Source: Fasciola hepatica
Lineage: Eukaryota; Platyhelminthes; Trematoda; Plagiorchiida; Fasciolidae
DNA length: 64,000 nt
Reading direction: 5' to 3'
Assembly: GCA_948099385.1 (NCBI GenBank)
Contig: CANUEZ040000208.1
Coordinates: forward strand, 2,108,001-2,172,000
The position numbers and the translations under genes are program-made. The notes beneath the pieces are model-generated. The model worked only from the letters and a program-made list of their open reading frames with translations, was not told the origin of the DNA and ran no database searches. Of the stretch, positions 1 through 15,400 are shown in pieces. Within the stretch, counting starts at the first letter, position 1; each line of letters opens with the position of its first letter.

Positions 1-3000
1 CAACATATGCAATACATGATAAAGCGCAATCCCCAAATTGGCTTCGGCTTTCAATTTCGCTTTGAACGGTAACAACCAAATTCTCGCACACCGATCCAAT
101 CCTATGTTCCATCACTTCTCTATTTATGGGCCTAAGTAAAACCAAGGCATTCCCTTATGAACAATCCACACAGATTGCTCGTACAATGCAATAGAGCAGT
201 AGCAGAGTAGATTTGTATAATATGATTCTCCATGCAGCTTGAACACCGAAATGACCATTGAAAATTATGAAGCACTGTACAGCTGTTTGATCCGCTAAGG
301 GAATCATGAGCACTGCACATGGACAGAGCCCACTCGGAGACACGAACAAGGGTTGGGGTGAACGATTGTCAGTCGAACACCCAAAACACAACGCTATCCG
401 ATATGGGTCTCAACGCTTTGTTCAACATATACACTACATGATATAGCGCAATCCCCAAATTGGCTTCGGCTTTCGCTTTCGCTTTGAACGGTTACAACCA
501 AATTCTCGCACACCGATCCAATCCTATGTTCCATCACTTCTCTATTTATGGGCCTAAGTAAAACCAAGGCATTCCCTTATGAACAATCCACACAGATTGC
601 TCATACAATGCAATAGAGCAGTAGCAGAGTAGATTTGTATAATATGATTCTCCATGCAGCTTCAACACTGAACTGACCATTGAAAATTATGGAAGCACTG
701 TACAGCTGTTTGATCCGCTAAGGGAATCATGAGCATTGCACATGGACAGAGCCCACTCGGAGACACGAACAAGGGTTGGGGTGAACGAATGTCAGTCGAA
801 CACCCAAACCACAAGGCTATCCCATATGGGTCTGAACGCTTTGTTCAACATATACAATACATGATATAGCACAATCCCCAAATTGGCTTCGGCTTTCGCT
901 TTCGCTTTGAACGGTAACAACCAAATTCTCGCACACCGATCCAATCCTATGTTCCATCACTTCTCTATTTATGGGCCTAAGTAAAACCAAGGCATTCCCT
1001 TATGAACAATCTACACAGATTGCTCATACAATGCAATAGAGCAGTAGCAGAGTAGATTTGTATAATATGATTCTCCATGCAGCTTGAACACTGAACTGAC
1101 CATTGAAAATTATCGAAGCACTGTACAGCTGTTTGATCCGCTAAGGGAATCATGAGCACTGCACATGGACAGAGCCCACTCGGAGACACGAACAAGGGTT
1201 GGGGTGAACGAATGCCAGACAAACACCCAAACCACAAGGCTATCCGATATGGGTCTGAACGCTTTGTTCAACATATACACTACATGATATAGCACAATCC
1301 CCAAATTGGCTTCGGCTTTCGCTTTCGCTTTGAACGGTAACAACCAAATTCTCGCACACCGATCCAATCCTATGTTCCATCACTTCTCTATTTATGGGCC
1401 TAAGTAAAACCAAGGCATTCCCTTATGAACAATCCCCACACAGATTGCTCATACAATGCAATAGAGCAGTAGCAGAGTAGATTTGTATAATATGATTCTC
1501 CATGCAGCTTGAACACTGAATTGACCGTTGAAAATTATGAAGCACTGTACAGCTGTTTGATCCGCTAAGGGAATCATGAGCATTGCACATGGACAGAGCC
1601 CACTCGGAGACACGAACAAGGGTTGGGGTGAACGAATGTCAGTCGAACACCCAAACCACAAGGCTATCCGATATCGGTCTGAACGCTTTGTTCAACATAT
1701 ACAATACATGATATAGCACAATCCCAAAATTGGCTTCGGCTTTCGCCTTCTCTCTGAAAGGTAACAACCAAATTCTCGCACACCGATCCAATCCTATGTT
1801 CCATCACTTCTCTATTTATGGGCCTAAGTAAAACCAAGGCAATCCCTTATGAACAATCCACACAGATTGCTCATACAATGCAATAGAGCAGTAGCAGAGT
1901 AGATTTGTATAATATGATTCTCCATGCAGGTTGAACAGTGAACTGACCATTGAAAATTATGAAGCACTGTACAGCTGTTTGATCCGCTAAGGGAATCATG
2001 AGCACTGCACTTGGACAGAGCCCACTCGGAGACACGAACAAGGGTTGGGGTGAACGAATGTCAGTCGAACACCCAAAACACAACGCTATCCGATATGGGT
2101 CTGAACGCTTTGTTCAACATATGCAATACATGATAAAGCGCAATCCCCAAATTGGCTTCGGCTTTCAATTTCGCTTTGAACGGTAACAACCAAATTCTCG
2201 CACACCGATCCAATCCTATGTTCCATCACTTCTCTATTTATGGGCCTAAGTAAAACCAAGGCATTCCCTTATGAACAATCCACACAGATTGTTCGTACAA
2301 TGCAATAGAGCAGTAGCAGAGTAGATTTGTATAATATGATTCTCCATGCAGCTTGAACACCGAACTGACCATTGAAAATTATGAAGCACTGTACAGCTGT
2401 TTGATCCGCTAAGGGAATCATGAGCACTGCACATGGACAGAGCCCACTCGGAGACACGAACAAGGGTTGGGGTGAACGATTGTCAGTCGAACACCCAAAA
2501 CACAAGGCTATCCGATATGGGTCTCAACGCTTTGTTCAACATATACAATAAATGATATAGCGCAATCCCCAAATTGGCTTCGGCTTTCGCTTTCGCTTTG
2601 AACGGTTACAACCAAATTCTCGCACACCGATCCAATCCTATGTTCCATCACTTCTCTATTTATGGGCCTAAGTAAAACCAAGGCATTCCCTTATGAACAA
2701 TCCACACAGATTGCTCATACAATGCAATAGAGCAGTAGCAGAGTAGATTTGTATAATATGATTCTCCATGCAGCTTCAACACTGAACTGACCATTGAAAA
2801 TTATGGAAGCACTGTACAGCTGTTTGATCCGCTAAGGGAATCATGAGCATTGCACATGGACAGAGCCCACTCGGAGACACGAACAAGGGTTGGGGTGAAC
2901 GAATGTCAGTCGAACACCCAAACCACAAGGCTATCCCATATGGGTCTGAACGCTTTGTTCAACATATACAATACATGATATAGCACAATCCCCAAATTGG

Positions 3001-3930
3001 CTTCGGCTTTCGCTTTCGCTTTGAACGGTAACAACCAAATTCTCGCACACCGATCCAATCCTATGTTCCATCACTTCTCTATTTATGGGCCTAAGTAAAA
3101 CCAAGGCATTCCCTTATGAACAATCTACACAGATTGCTCATACAATGCAATAGAGCAGTAGCAGAGTAGATTTGTATAATATGATTCTCCATGCAGGTTG
3201 AACACTGAACTGACCATTGAAAATTATCGAAGCACTGTACAGCTGTTTGATCCGCTAAGGGAATCATGAGCACTGCACATGGACAGAGCCCACTCGGAGA
3301 CACGAACAAGGGTTGGGGTGAACGAATGCCAGACAAACACCCAAACCACAAGGCTATCCGATATGGGTCTGAACGCTTTGTTCAACATATACACTACATG
3401 ATATAGCACAATCCCCAAATTGGCTTCGGCTTTCGCTTTCGCTTTGAACGGTAACAACCAAATTCTCGCACACCGATCCAATCCTATGTTCCATCACTTC
3501 TCTATTTATGGGCCTAAGTAAAACCAAGGCATTCCCTTATGAACAATCCCCACACAGATTGCTCATACAATGCAATAGAGCAGTAGCAGAGTAGATTTGT
3601 ATAATATGATTCTCCATGCAGCTTGAACACTGAATTGACCGTTGAAAATTATGAAGCACTGTACAGCTGTTTGATCCGCTAAGGGAATCATGAGCATTGC
3701 ACATGGACAGAGCCCACTCGGAGACACGAACAAGGGTTGGGGTGAACGAATGTCAGTCGAACACCCAAACCACAAGGCTATCCGATATCGGTCTGAACGC
3801 TTTGTTCAACATATACAATACATGATATAGCACAATCCCAAAATTGGCTTCGGCTTTCGCCTTCTCTCTGAAAGGTAACAACCAAATTCTCGCACACCGA
3901 TCCAATCCTATGTTCCATCACTTCTCTATT
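1..3930 (-). repeat. Five-monomer higher-order repeat, 2114 bp, two copies
   Basis: The segment starting CAACATATGCAATACATGAT at position 1 restarts at 2115, and the two copies track each other to about 1816 and 3930 with only scattered differences (for example GCTCGTACAATG at 178 versus GTTCGTACAATG at 2292). Diagnostic shared features are TTTCAATTTCGC, CCAGACAAACACCC (1213 and 3327), the extra CC in AATCCCCACACAG (1431, 3545) and GCCTTCTCTCTGAAAGG (1745, 3859). The copies separate at TATTTATGGG versus TATTGATGGG. Confidence 0.9.
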
Positions 3931-4360
3931 GATGGGCCTAAGTAAAACCAAGGCATTCCATTATGAACAATCCACACAGATTGCTCATACAATGCAATAG
4001 AGCAGTAGCAGAGAAGATTTGTATAATATGATTCTCCATGCAGCTTCAACACTGAACTGACCATTGAAAATTATGGAAGCACTGTACAGCTGTTTGATCC
4101 GCTAAGGGAATCATGAGCATTGCACATGGACAGAGCCCACTCGGAGACACGAACAAGGGTTGGGGTGAACGAATGTCAGTCGAACACCCAAACCACAAGG
4201 CTATCCGATATGGGTCTGAACGCTTTGTTCAACATATACAATACATGATATAGCACAATCCCCAAATTCGCTTCGGCTTTCGCTTTCGCTTTGAACGGTA
4301 ACAACCAAATTCTCGCACACCGATCCAATCCTATGTCCCATCACTTCTCTATTTATGGGC

Positions 4361-6050
4361 CTAAGTAAAACCAAGGCATTCCCTTATGAACAATCCACAC
4401 AGATTGCTCATACAATGCAATAGAGCAGTAGCAGAGTAGATTTGTATAATTTGATTCTCCATGCAGCTTGACCACGGAACTGACCATTGAAAATTATGGA
4501 AGCACTGTACAGCTGTTTGATCCGCTAAGGGAATCATGAGCATTGCACATGGACAGAGCCCACACGGGGACACGAACAAGGGTTTGGGTGAACGAATGTC
4601 AGTCGAACACCCAAACCACAAGGCGATCCGATATGGGTCTGAACGCTTTGTTCAACATATACAATACATGATATAGCACAATCCCCAAATTGGCTTCGGC
4701 TTTCGCCTTCGCTCTGAAAGGTAACAACTAAATTCTCGCACACCGATCCAATCCTATGTTCCATCACTTCTCTATTTATGGGCCTAAGTAAAACCAAGGC
4801 ATTCCCTTATGAACAATCCACACAGATTGCTCACACAATGCAATAGAGCAGTAGCAGAGTAGATTTGTATAATATGATTCTCCATGCAGCTTCAACACTG
4901 AACTGACCATTGAAAATTATGGAAGCACTGTACAGCTGTTTGATCCGCTAAGGGAATCATGAGCATTGCACATGGACAGAGCCCACTCGGAGACACGAAC
5001 AAGGGTTGGGGTGAACGAATGTCAGTCGAACACCCAAACCACAAGGCTATCCCATGTGGGTCACAACGCTTTGTTCAACATATACAAAACATGATATAGC
5101 ACAATCCCCAAATTGGCTTCGGCTTTCGCTTTGGTTTTGAACGGTAACAATCAAATTCTCGCACACCGATCCAATCCTATGTTCCATCACTTCTCTATTT
5201 ATGAGCCTAAGTAAAACCAAGGCATTCCATTATGAACAATCCACACAGATTGCTCATACAATGCAATAGAGCAGTAGCAGAGTAGATTTGTATAATATGA
5301 TTCTCCATGCAGCTTGAACAATGAACTGACCATTGAAAATTATGGAAGCACTGTACAGCTGTTTGATCCGCTAAGGGAATCATGAGCATTGCACATGGAC
5401 AGAAACCACACGGGTACCCGAATAAGGGTTGGGGTGAACGAATGTCAGTCGAACACCCAAACCACAAGGCGATCCGATATGGGTCTGAACGCTTTGTTCA
5501 ACATATACAATACATGATATAGCACAATCCCCAAATTGGCTTCGGCTTTCGCCTTCGCTCTGAAAGGTAACAACTAAATTCTCGCACACCGATCCAATCC
5601 TATGTTCCATCACTTCTCTATTTATGGGCCTAAGCAAAACCAAGGCATTCCCTTATGAACAATCCACACAGAATGCTCACACAATGCAATAGAGCAGTAG
5701 CAGAGTAGATTTGTATAATATTATTCTCCATGCAGCTTGAACACTGAACTGACCATTGAAAATTATGGAAGCACTGTACAGCTGTTTGATCCGCTAAGGG
5801 AATCATGAGCATTGCACATGGACAGAGCCCACTCGGAGACACGAACAAGGGTTGGGGTGAACGAATGTCAGTCGAACACCCAAACCACAAGGCTATCCCA
5901 TGTGGGTCACAACGCTTTGTTCAACATATACAAAACATGATATAGCACAATCCCCAAATTGGCTTCGGCTTTCGCTTTGGTTTTGAACGGTAACAATCAA
6001 ATTCTCGCACACCGATCCAATCCTATGTTCCATCACTTCTCTATTTATGA
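4361..6050 (-). repeat. Two-monomer higher-order repeat, 846 bp
   Basis: A dimer period of 846 bp is shown by CCCATGTGGGTCACAACG at 5051 and 5897, by TCGCTTTGGTTTTGAACGG following each, and by GCCTTCGCTCTGAAAGGTAA at about 4704 and 5550. Units around 5400 and 6249 also share GGACAGAAACCA, a departure from GGACAGAGCCCA, but then differ (CACGGGTACCCG versus TACGGGGACCAG). Confidence 0.8.
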
Positions 6051-6312
6051 GCCTAAGTAAAACCAAGGCATTCCATTATGAACAATCCACACAGATTGCT
6101 CATACAATGCAATAGAGCAGTAGCAGAGAAGATTTGTATAATATGATTCTCCATGCAGCTTGAACACTGAACTGACCATTGAAAATTATGGAAGCACTGT
6201 ACAGCTGTTTGATCCGCTAAGGGAATCATGAGCATTGCACATGGACAGAAACCATACGGGGACCAGAAAAAGGATTGCGGTGAACGAATGTCAGTCGAAC
6301 ACCCAAACCACA

Positions 6313-9040
6313 AGGCTATCCCATATGGGTCTCAACGCTTTGTTCAACATATACACTACATGATATAGCACAATCCCCAAATTGGCTTCGGCTTTCGCTT
6401 TCGCTTTGAACGGTAACAACCAAATTCTCGCACACCGATCCAATCCTATGTTCCATCACTTCTCTATTTATGGGCCTAAGTAAAACCAAGGGATTCCCTT
6501 ATGAACAATCCACACACAGATTGCTCATACAATGCAATAGAGCAGTAGCAGAGTAGATTTGTATAATATGATTCTCCATGCAGCTTGAACACTGAACTGA
6601 CCATTGAAAATTATGGAAGCACTGTACAGCTGTTTGATCCGCTAAGGGAATCATGAGCATTGCACATGGACAGAGCCCACTCGGAGACACGAACAAGGGT
6701 TGGGGTGAACGAATGTCAGTCGAACACCCAAACCACAAGGCTATCCGATATGGGTCTGAACGCTTTGTTCAACATATACACTACATGATATAGCACAATC
6801 CCCAAATTGGCTTCGGCTTTCGCTTTCGCTTTGAACGGTTACAACCAAATTCTCGCACACCGATCCAATCCTATGTTCCATCACTTCTCTATTTATGGGC
6901 CTAAGTAAAACCAAGGCATTCCCTTATGAACAATCCACACAGATTGCTCATACAATGCAATAGAGCAGTAGCAGAGTAGATTTGTATAATATGATTCTCC
7001 ATGCAGCTTGAACACTGAACTGACCATTGCAAATTATGGAAGCACTGTACAGCTGTTTGATCCGCTAAGGGAATCATGAGCATTGCACATGGACAGAACC
7101 CACTCGGAGACACGAACAAGGGTTGGGGTGAACGAATGCCAGTCGAACACTCAAACAACAACGCTATACGATATGGGTCTGAACGCTTTGTTCAACATAC
7201 ACATTACATGATATAGCACAATCCCCAAATTGGCTTCGGCTTTCGCTTTCGCTTTGAACGGTAACAACCAAATTCTCGCACACCGATCCAATCCTATGTT
7301 CCATCACTTCTCTATTTATGGGCCTAAGTAAAACCAAGGCATTCCCTTATGAACAATCCACACAGATTGCTCATACAATGCAATAGAGCAGTAGCAGAGT
7401 AGATTTGTATAATATGATTCTCCATGCAGCTTGAACACTGAACTGACCATTGAAAATTATGGAAGCACTGTACAGCTGTTTGATCCGCTAAGGGAATCAT
7501 GAGCATTGCACATGGACAGAGCCCACTCGGAGACACGAACAAGGGTTGGGGTGAACGAATGTCAGTCAAACACTCAAACAACAACGCTATCCGATATGGG
7601 TCTCAACGCTTTGTTCAACATATACATTACATGATATAGCACAATCCCCAAATTGGCTTCGGCTTTCGCTTTCGCTTTGAACGGTAACAACCAAATTCTC
7701 GCACACCGATCCAATCCTATGTTCCATCACTTCTCTATTTATGGGCCTAAGTAAAACCAAGGCATTCCCTTATGAACAATCCACACACAGATTGCTCATA
7801 CAATGCAATAGAGCAGTAGCAGAGTAGATTTGTATAATATGATTCTCCATGCAGCTTGAACACTGAACTGACCATTGAAAATTATGGAAGCACTGTACAG
7901 CTGTTTGATCCGCTAAGGGAATCATGAGCATTGCACATGGACAGAGCCCACTCGGAGACACGAACAAGGGTTGGGGTGAACGAATGTCAGTCGAACACCC
8001 AAACCACAAGGCTATCCGATATGGGTCTGAACGCTTTGTTCAACATATACACTACATGATATAGCACAATCCCCAAATTGGCTTCGGCTTTCGCTTTCGC
8101 TTTGAACGGTTACAACCAAATTCTCGCACACCGATCCAATCCTTTGTTCCATCACTTCTCTATTTATGGGCCTAAGTAAAACCAAGGCATTCCCTTATGA
8201 ACAATCCACACAGATTGCTCATACAATGCAATAGAGCAGTAGCAGAGTAGATTTGTATAATATGATTCTCCATGCAGCTTGAACACTGAACTGACCATTG
8301 CAAATTATGGAAGCACTGTACAGCTGTTTGATCCGCTAAGGGAATCATGAGCATTGCACATGGACAGAACCCACTCGGAGACACGAACAAGGGTTGGGGT
8401 GAACGAATGCCAGTCGAACACTCAAACAACAACGCTATCCGATATGGGTCTGAACGCTTTGTTCAACATACACATTACATGATATAGCACAATCCCCAAA
8501 TTGGCTTCGGCTTTCGCTTTCGCTTTGAACGGTAACAACCAAATTCTCGCACACCGATCCAATCCTATGTTCCATCACTTCTCTATTTATGGGCCTAAGT
8601 AAAACCAAGGCATTCCATTATGAACAATCCACACAGATTGCTCATACAATGCAATAGAGCAGTAGCAGAGAAGATTTGTATAATATGATTCTCCATGCAG
8701 CTTGAACACTGAACTGACCATTGAAAATTATGGAAGCACTGTACAGCTGTTTGATCCGCTAAGGGAATCATGAGCATTGCACATGGACAGAGCCCACTCG
8801 GAGACACGAACAAGGGTTGGGGTGAACGAATGTCAGTCAAACACTCAAACAACAACGCTATCCGATATGGGTCTCAACGCTTTGTTCAACATATACATTA
8901 CATGATATAGCACAATCCCCAAATTGGCTTCGGCTTTCGCTTTCGCTTTGAACGGTAACAACCAAATTCTCGCACACCGATCCAATCCTATGTTCCATCA
9001 CTTCTCTATTTATGGGCCTAAGTAAAACCAAGGCATTCCC
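6313..9040 (-). repeat. Three-monomer higher-order repeat, 1271 bp, two copies
   Basis: Units beginning with the CCACACACAG variant at about 6510 and 7781 are followed in the same order by a CCATTGCAAATTATGG unit (7024, 8295) and a unit with CAGTCAAACACTCAAACAAC (7563, 8834). The shift is 1271 bp throughout. A few private changes (CCTTTGTTCC at 8152, AGAGAAGATT at 8668) show later mutation or exchange with neighbouring copies. Confidence 0.85.
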
Positions 9041-9463
9041 TTATGAACAATCCACACAGATTGCTCATACAATGCAATAGAGCAGTAGCAGAGTAGATTT
9101 GTATAATATGATTCTCCATGCAGCTTGAACACTGAACTGACCATTGAAAATTATGGAAGCACTGTACAGCTGTTTGATCCGCTAAGGGAATCATGAGCAT
9201 TGCACATGGACAGAGCCCACTCGGAGACACGAACAAGGGTTGGGGTGAACGAATGTCAGTCGAACACCCAAACCACAAGGCTATCCGATATGGGTCTCAA
9301 CGCTTTGTTCAACATATACAATACATGATATAGCACAATCCCCAAATTGGCTTCGGCTTTCGCCTTCGCTTTGAACGGTAACAACCAAATTCTCGCACAC
9401 CGATCCAATCCTATGTTCCATCACTTCTCTATTTATGGGCCTAAGTAAAACCAAGGCATTCCC

Positions 9464-12400
9464 TTATGAACAATCCACACACAGATTGCTCATACAATGC
9501 AATAGAGCAGTAGCAGAGTAGATTTGTATAATATGATTCTCCATGCAGCTTGAACACTGAACTGACCATTGAAAATTATGGAAGCACTGTACAGCTGTTT
9601 GATCCGCTAAGGGAATCATGAGCATTGCACATGGACAGAGCCCACACGAGGACACGAACAAGGGTTGGGGTGAACGATTGTCAGTCGAACACCCAAACCA
9701 CAAGGCTATCCGATATTGGTCTCAACGCTTTGCTCAACATACACAATACATGATATAGCACAATCCCCAAATTGGCTTCGGCTTTCTCATTTGATTTCGA
9801 TTTGGCTTTGAATGGTAATGACCAAATTCTCGCACACCGATCCAATCCTATGTTCCATCACTGCTCTATTTATGGGCCTAAGGAAAACCAAGGCATTCCC
9901 TTATGAACAATCCACACAGATTGCTCATACAATGCAATAGAGCAGTAGCAGAGTAGATTTGTATAATATGATTCTCCATGCAGCTTGAACACTGAACTGA
10001 CCATTGCAAATTATGGAAGCACTGTACAGCTGTTTGATCCGCTAAGGGAATCATGAGCATTGCACATGGACAGAGCCCACTCGGAGACACGAACAAGGGT
10101 TGGGGTGAACGAATGTCAGTCGAACACCCAAACCACAAGGCTATCCGATATGGGTCTCAACGCTTTGTTCAACATATACAATACATGATATAGCACAATC
10201 CCCAAATTGGCTTCGGCTTTCGCTTTCGCTTTGAACGGTAACAACCAAATTCTCGCACACCGATCCAATCCTATGTTCCATCACTTCTCTATTTATGGGC
10301 CTAAGTAAAACCAAGGCATTCCCTTATGAACAATCCACACAGATTGCTCATACAATGCAATGGAGCAGTAGCAGAGAAGATTTGTATAATATGATTCTCC
10401 ATGCAGCTTGAACACTGAACTGACCATTGAAAATTATGGAAGCACTGTACAGCTGTTTGATCCGCTAAGGGAATCATGAGCATTGCACATGGACAGAGCC
10501 CACTCGGAGACACGAACAAGGGTTGGGGTGAACGAATGTCAGTCAAACACTCAAACCACAAGGCTATCCGATATCGGTGTCAACGCTTTGTTCAACATAT
10601 ACATTACATGATATAGCACAATCCCCAAATTGGCTTCGGCTTTCGCTTTTGCTTTGAACGGTAACAACCAAATTCTCGCACACCGATCCAATCCTATGTT
10701 CCATCACTTCTCTATTTATGGGCCTAAGTAAAACCAAGGCATTCCCTCATGAAAAATCCACACAGATTGCTCATACAATGCAATAGAGCAGTAGCAGAGT
10801 AGATTTGTATAATATGATTCTCCATGCAGCTTGAACACTGAACTGACCATTGAAAATTATGGAAGCACTGTACAGCTGTTTGATCCGCTAAGGGAATCAT
10901 GAGCATTGCACATGGACAGAGCCCACTCGGAGACACGAACAAGGGTTGGGGTGAACGAATGTCAGTCGAACACCCAAACCACAAGGCTATCCGATATGGG
11001 TCTGAACGCTTTGTTCAACATATACATTACATGATATAGCACAATCCCCAAATTGGCTTCGGCTTTCGCTTTCGCTTTGAACGGTAACAACCAAATTCTC
11101 GCACACCGATCCAATCCTATGTTCCATCACTTCTCTATTTATGGGCCTAAGTAAAACCAAGGCATTCCATTATGAACAATCCACACAGATTGCTGATACA
11201 ATGCAATAGAGCAGTAGCAGAGAAGATTTGTATAATATGATTCTCCATGCAGCTTGAACACTGAACTGACCATTGAAAATGATGGAAGCACTGTACAGCT
11301 GTTTGATCCGCTAAGGGAATCATGAGCATTGCACATGGACAGAGCCCACTCGGAGACACGAACAAGGGTTGGGGTGAACGAATGTCAGTCGAACACCCAA
11401 ACCACAAGGCTATCCGATATGGGTCTCAACGCTTTGTTCAACATATACAATACATGATATAACACAATCCCCAAATTGGCTTCGGCTTTCGCCTTCGCTT
11501 TGAACGGTAACAACCAAATTCTCGCACACCGATCCAATCCTATGTTCCATCACTTCTCTATTTATGGGCCTAAGTAAAACCAAGGCATTCCCTTATGAAC
11601 AATCCACACACAGATTGCTCATACAATGCAATAGAGCAGTAGCAGAGTAGATTTGTATAATATGATTCTCCATGCAGCTTGAACACTGAACTGACCATTG
11701 AAAATTATGGAAGCACTGTACAGCTGTTTGATCCGCTAAGGGAATCATGAGCATTGCACATGGACAGAGCCCACACGAGGACACGAACAAGGGTTGGGGT
11801 GAACGATTGTCAGTCGAACACCCAAACCACAAGGCTATCCGATATTGGTCTCAACGCTTTGTTCAACATACACAATACATGATATAGCACAATCCCCAAA
11901 TTGGCTTCGGCTTTCTCATTTGATTTCGATTTGGCTTTGAATGGTAATGACCAAATTCTCGCACACCGATCCAATCCTATGTTCCATCACTTCTCTATTT
12001 ATGGGCCTAAGGAAAACCAAGGCATTCCCTTATGAACAATCCACACAGATTGCTCATACAATGCAATAGAGCAGTAGCAGAGTAGATTTGTATAATATGA
12101 TTCTCCATGCAGCTTGACCACGGAACTGACCATTGCAAATTATGGAAGCACTGTACAGCTGTTTGATCCGCTAAGGGAATCATGAGCATTGCACATGGAC
12201 AGAGCCCACTCGGAGACACGAACAAGGGTTGGGGTGAACGAATGTCAGTCGAACACCCAAACCACAAGGCTATCCGATATGGGTCTCAACGCTTTGTTCA
12301 ACATATACAATACATGATATAGCACAATCCCCAAATTGGCTTCGGCTTTCGCTTTCGCTTTGAACGGTAACAACCAAATTCTCGCACACCGATCCAATCC

Positions 12401-15400
12401 TATGTTCCATCACTTCTCTATTTATGGGCCTAAGTAAAACCAAGGCATTCCCTCATGAAAAATCCACACAGATTGCTCATACAATGCAATAGAGCAGTAG
12501 CAGAGTAGATTTGTATAATATGATTCTCCATGCAGCTTGAACACTGAACTGACCATTGAAAATTATGGAAGCACTGTACAGCTGTTTGATCCGCTAAGGG
12601 AATCATGAGCATTGCACATGGACAGAGCCCACTCGGAGACACGAACAAGGGTTGGGGTGAACGAATGTCAGTCGAACACCCAAACCACAAGGCTATCCGA
12701 TATGGGTCTGAACGCTTTGTTCAACATATACATTACATGATATAGCACAATCCCCAAATTGGCTTCGGCTTTCGCTTTCGCTTTGAACGGTAACAACCAA
12801 ATTCTCGCACACCGATCCAATCCTATGTTCCATCACTTCTCTATTTATGGGCCTAAGTAAAACCAAGGCATTCCATTATGAACAATCCACACAGATTGCT
12901 GATACAATGCAATAGAGCAGTAGCAGAGTAGATTTGTATAATATGATTCTCCATGCAGCTTGAACACTGAACTGACCATTGAAAATGATGGAAGCACTGT
13001 ACAGCTGTTTGATCCGCTAAGGGAATCATGAGCATTGCACATGGACAGAGCCCACTCGGAGACACGAACAAGGGTTGGGGTGAACGAATGTCAGTCGAAC
13101 ACCCAAACCACAAGGCTATCCGATATGGGTCTCAACGCTTTGTTCAACATATACAATACATGATATAGCACAATCCCCAAATTGGCTTCGGCTTTCGCTT
13201 TCGCTTTGAACGGTAACAACCAAATTCTCGCACACCGATCCAATCCTATGTTCCATCACTTCCCTATTTATGGGCCTAAGTAAAACCAAGGCATTCCCTT
13301 ATGAACAATCCACACACAGATTGCTCATACAATGCAATAGAGCAGTAGCAGAGTAGATTTGTATAATATGATTCTCCATGCAGCTTGAACACTGAACTGA
13401 CCATTGAAAATTATGGAAGCACTGTACAGCTGTTTGATCCGCTAAGGGAATCATGAGCATTGCACATGGACAGAGCCCACTCGGAGACACGAACAAGGGT
13501 TGGGGTGAACGAATGCCAGTCGAACACCCAAACCACAAGGCTATCCGATATGGGTCTCAACGCTTTGTTCAACATATACAATACATGATATAACACAATC
13601 CCCAAATTGGCTTCGGCTTTCGCTTTCGCTTTGAACGGTAACAACCAAATTCTCGCACACCGATCCAATCCTATGTTCCATCACTTCTCTATTTATGGGC
13701 CTAAGTAAAACCAAGGCATTCCCTCATGAAAAATCCACACAGATTGCTCATACAATGCAATAGAGCAGTAGCAGAGTAGATTTGTATAATATGATTCTCC
13801 ATGCAGCTTGAACACTGAACTGACCATTGAAAATTATGGAAGCACTGTACAGCTGTTTGATCCGCTAAGGGAATCATGAGCATTGCACATGGACAGAGCC
13901 CACTCGGAGACACGAACAAGGGTTGGGGTGAACGAATGTCAGTCGAACACCCAAACCACAAGGCTATCCGATATGGGTCTGAACGCTTTGTTCAACATAT
14001 ACATTACATGATATAGCACAATCCCCAAATTGGCTTCGGCTTTCGCTTTCGCTTTGAACGGTAACAACCAAATTCTCGCACACCGATCCAATCCTATGTT
14101 CCATCACTTCTCTATTTATGGGCCTAAGTAAAACCAAGGCATTCCATTATGAACAATCCACACAGATTGCTGATACAATGCAATAGAGCAGTAGCAGAGA
14201 AGATTTGTATAATATGATTCTCCATGCAGCTTGAACACTGAACTGACCATTGAAAATGATGGAAGCACTGTACAGCTGTTTGATCCGCTAAGGGAATCAT
14301 GAGCATTGCACATGGACAGAGCCCACTCGGAGACACGAACAAGGGTTGGGGTGAACGATTGTCAGTCGAACACCCAAACCACAAGGCTATCCGATATGGG
14401 TCTCAACGCTTTGTTCAACATATACATTACATGATATAGCACAATCCCCAAATTGGCTTCGGCTTTCGCTTTCGCTTTGAACGGTAACAACCAAATTCTC
14501 GCACACCGATCCAATCCTATGTTCCATCACTTCTCTATTTATGGGCCTAAGTAAAACCAAGGCATTCCCTTATGAACAATCCACACAGATTGCTCATACA
14601 ATGCAATAGAGCAGTAGCAGAGTAGATTTGTATAATATGATTCTCCATGCAGCTTGAACACTGAACTGACCATTGAAAATTATGGAAGCACTGTACAGCT
14701 GTTTGATCCGCTAAGGGAATCATGAGCATTGCACATGGACAGAGCCCACTCGGAGACACGAACAAGGGTTGGGGTGAACGAATGCCAGTCGAACACCCAA
14801 ACCACAAGGCTATCCGATATGGGTCTCAACGCTTTGTTCAACATATACAATACATGATATAACACAATCCCCAAATTGGCTTCGGCTTTCGCTTTCGCTT
14901 TGAACGGTAACAACCAAATTCTCGCACACCGATCCAATCCTATGTTCCATCACTTCTCTATTTATGGGCCTAAGTAAAACCAAGGCATTCCCTTATGAAC
15001 AATCCACACACAGATTGCTCATACAATGCAATGGAGCAGTAGCACAGTAGATTTGTATAATATGATTCTCCATGCAGCTTGAACACTGAACTGACCATTG
15101 AAAATTATGGAAGCACTGTACAGCTGTTTGATCCGCTAAGGGAATCATGAGCATTGCACATGGACAGAGCCCACACGAGGACACGAACAAGGGTTGGGGT
15201 GAACGATTGTCAGTCGAACACCCAAACCACAAGGCTATCCGATATTGGTCTCATCGCTTTGTTCAACATACACAATACATGATATAGCACAATCCCCAAA
15301 TTGGCTTCGGCTTTCTCATTTGATTTCGATTTGGCTTTGAATGGTAATGACCAAATTCTCGCACACCGATCCAATCCTATGTTCCATCACTGCTCTATTT

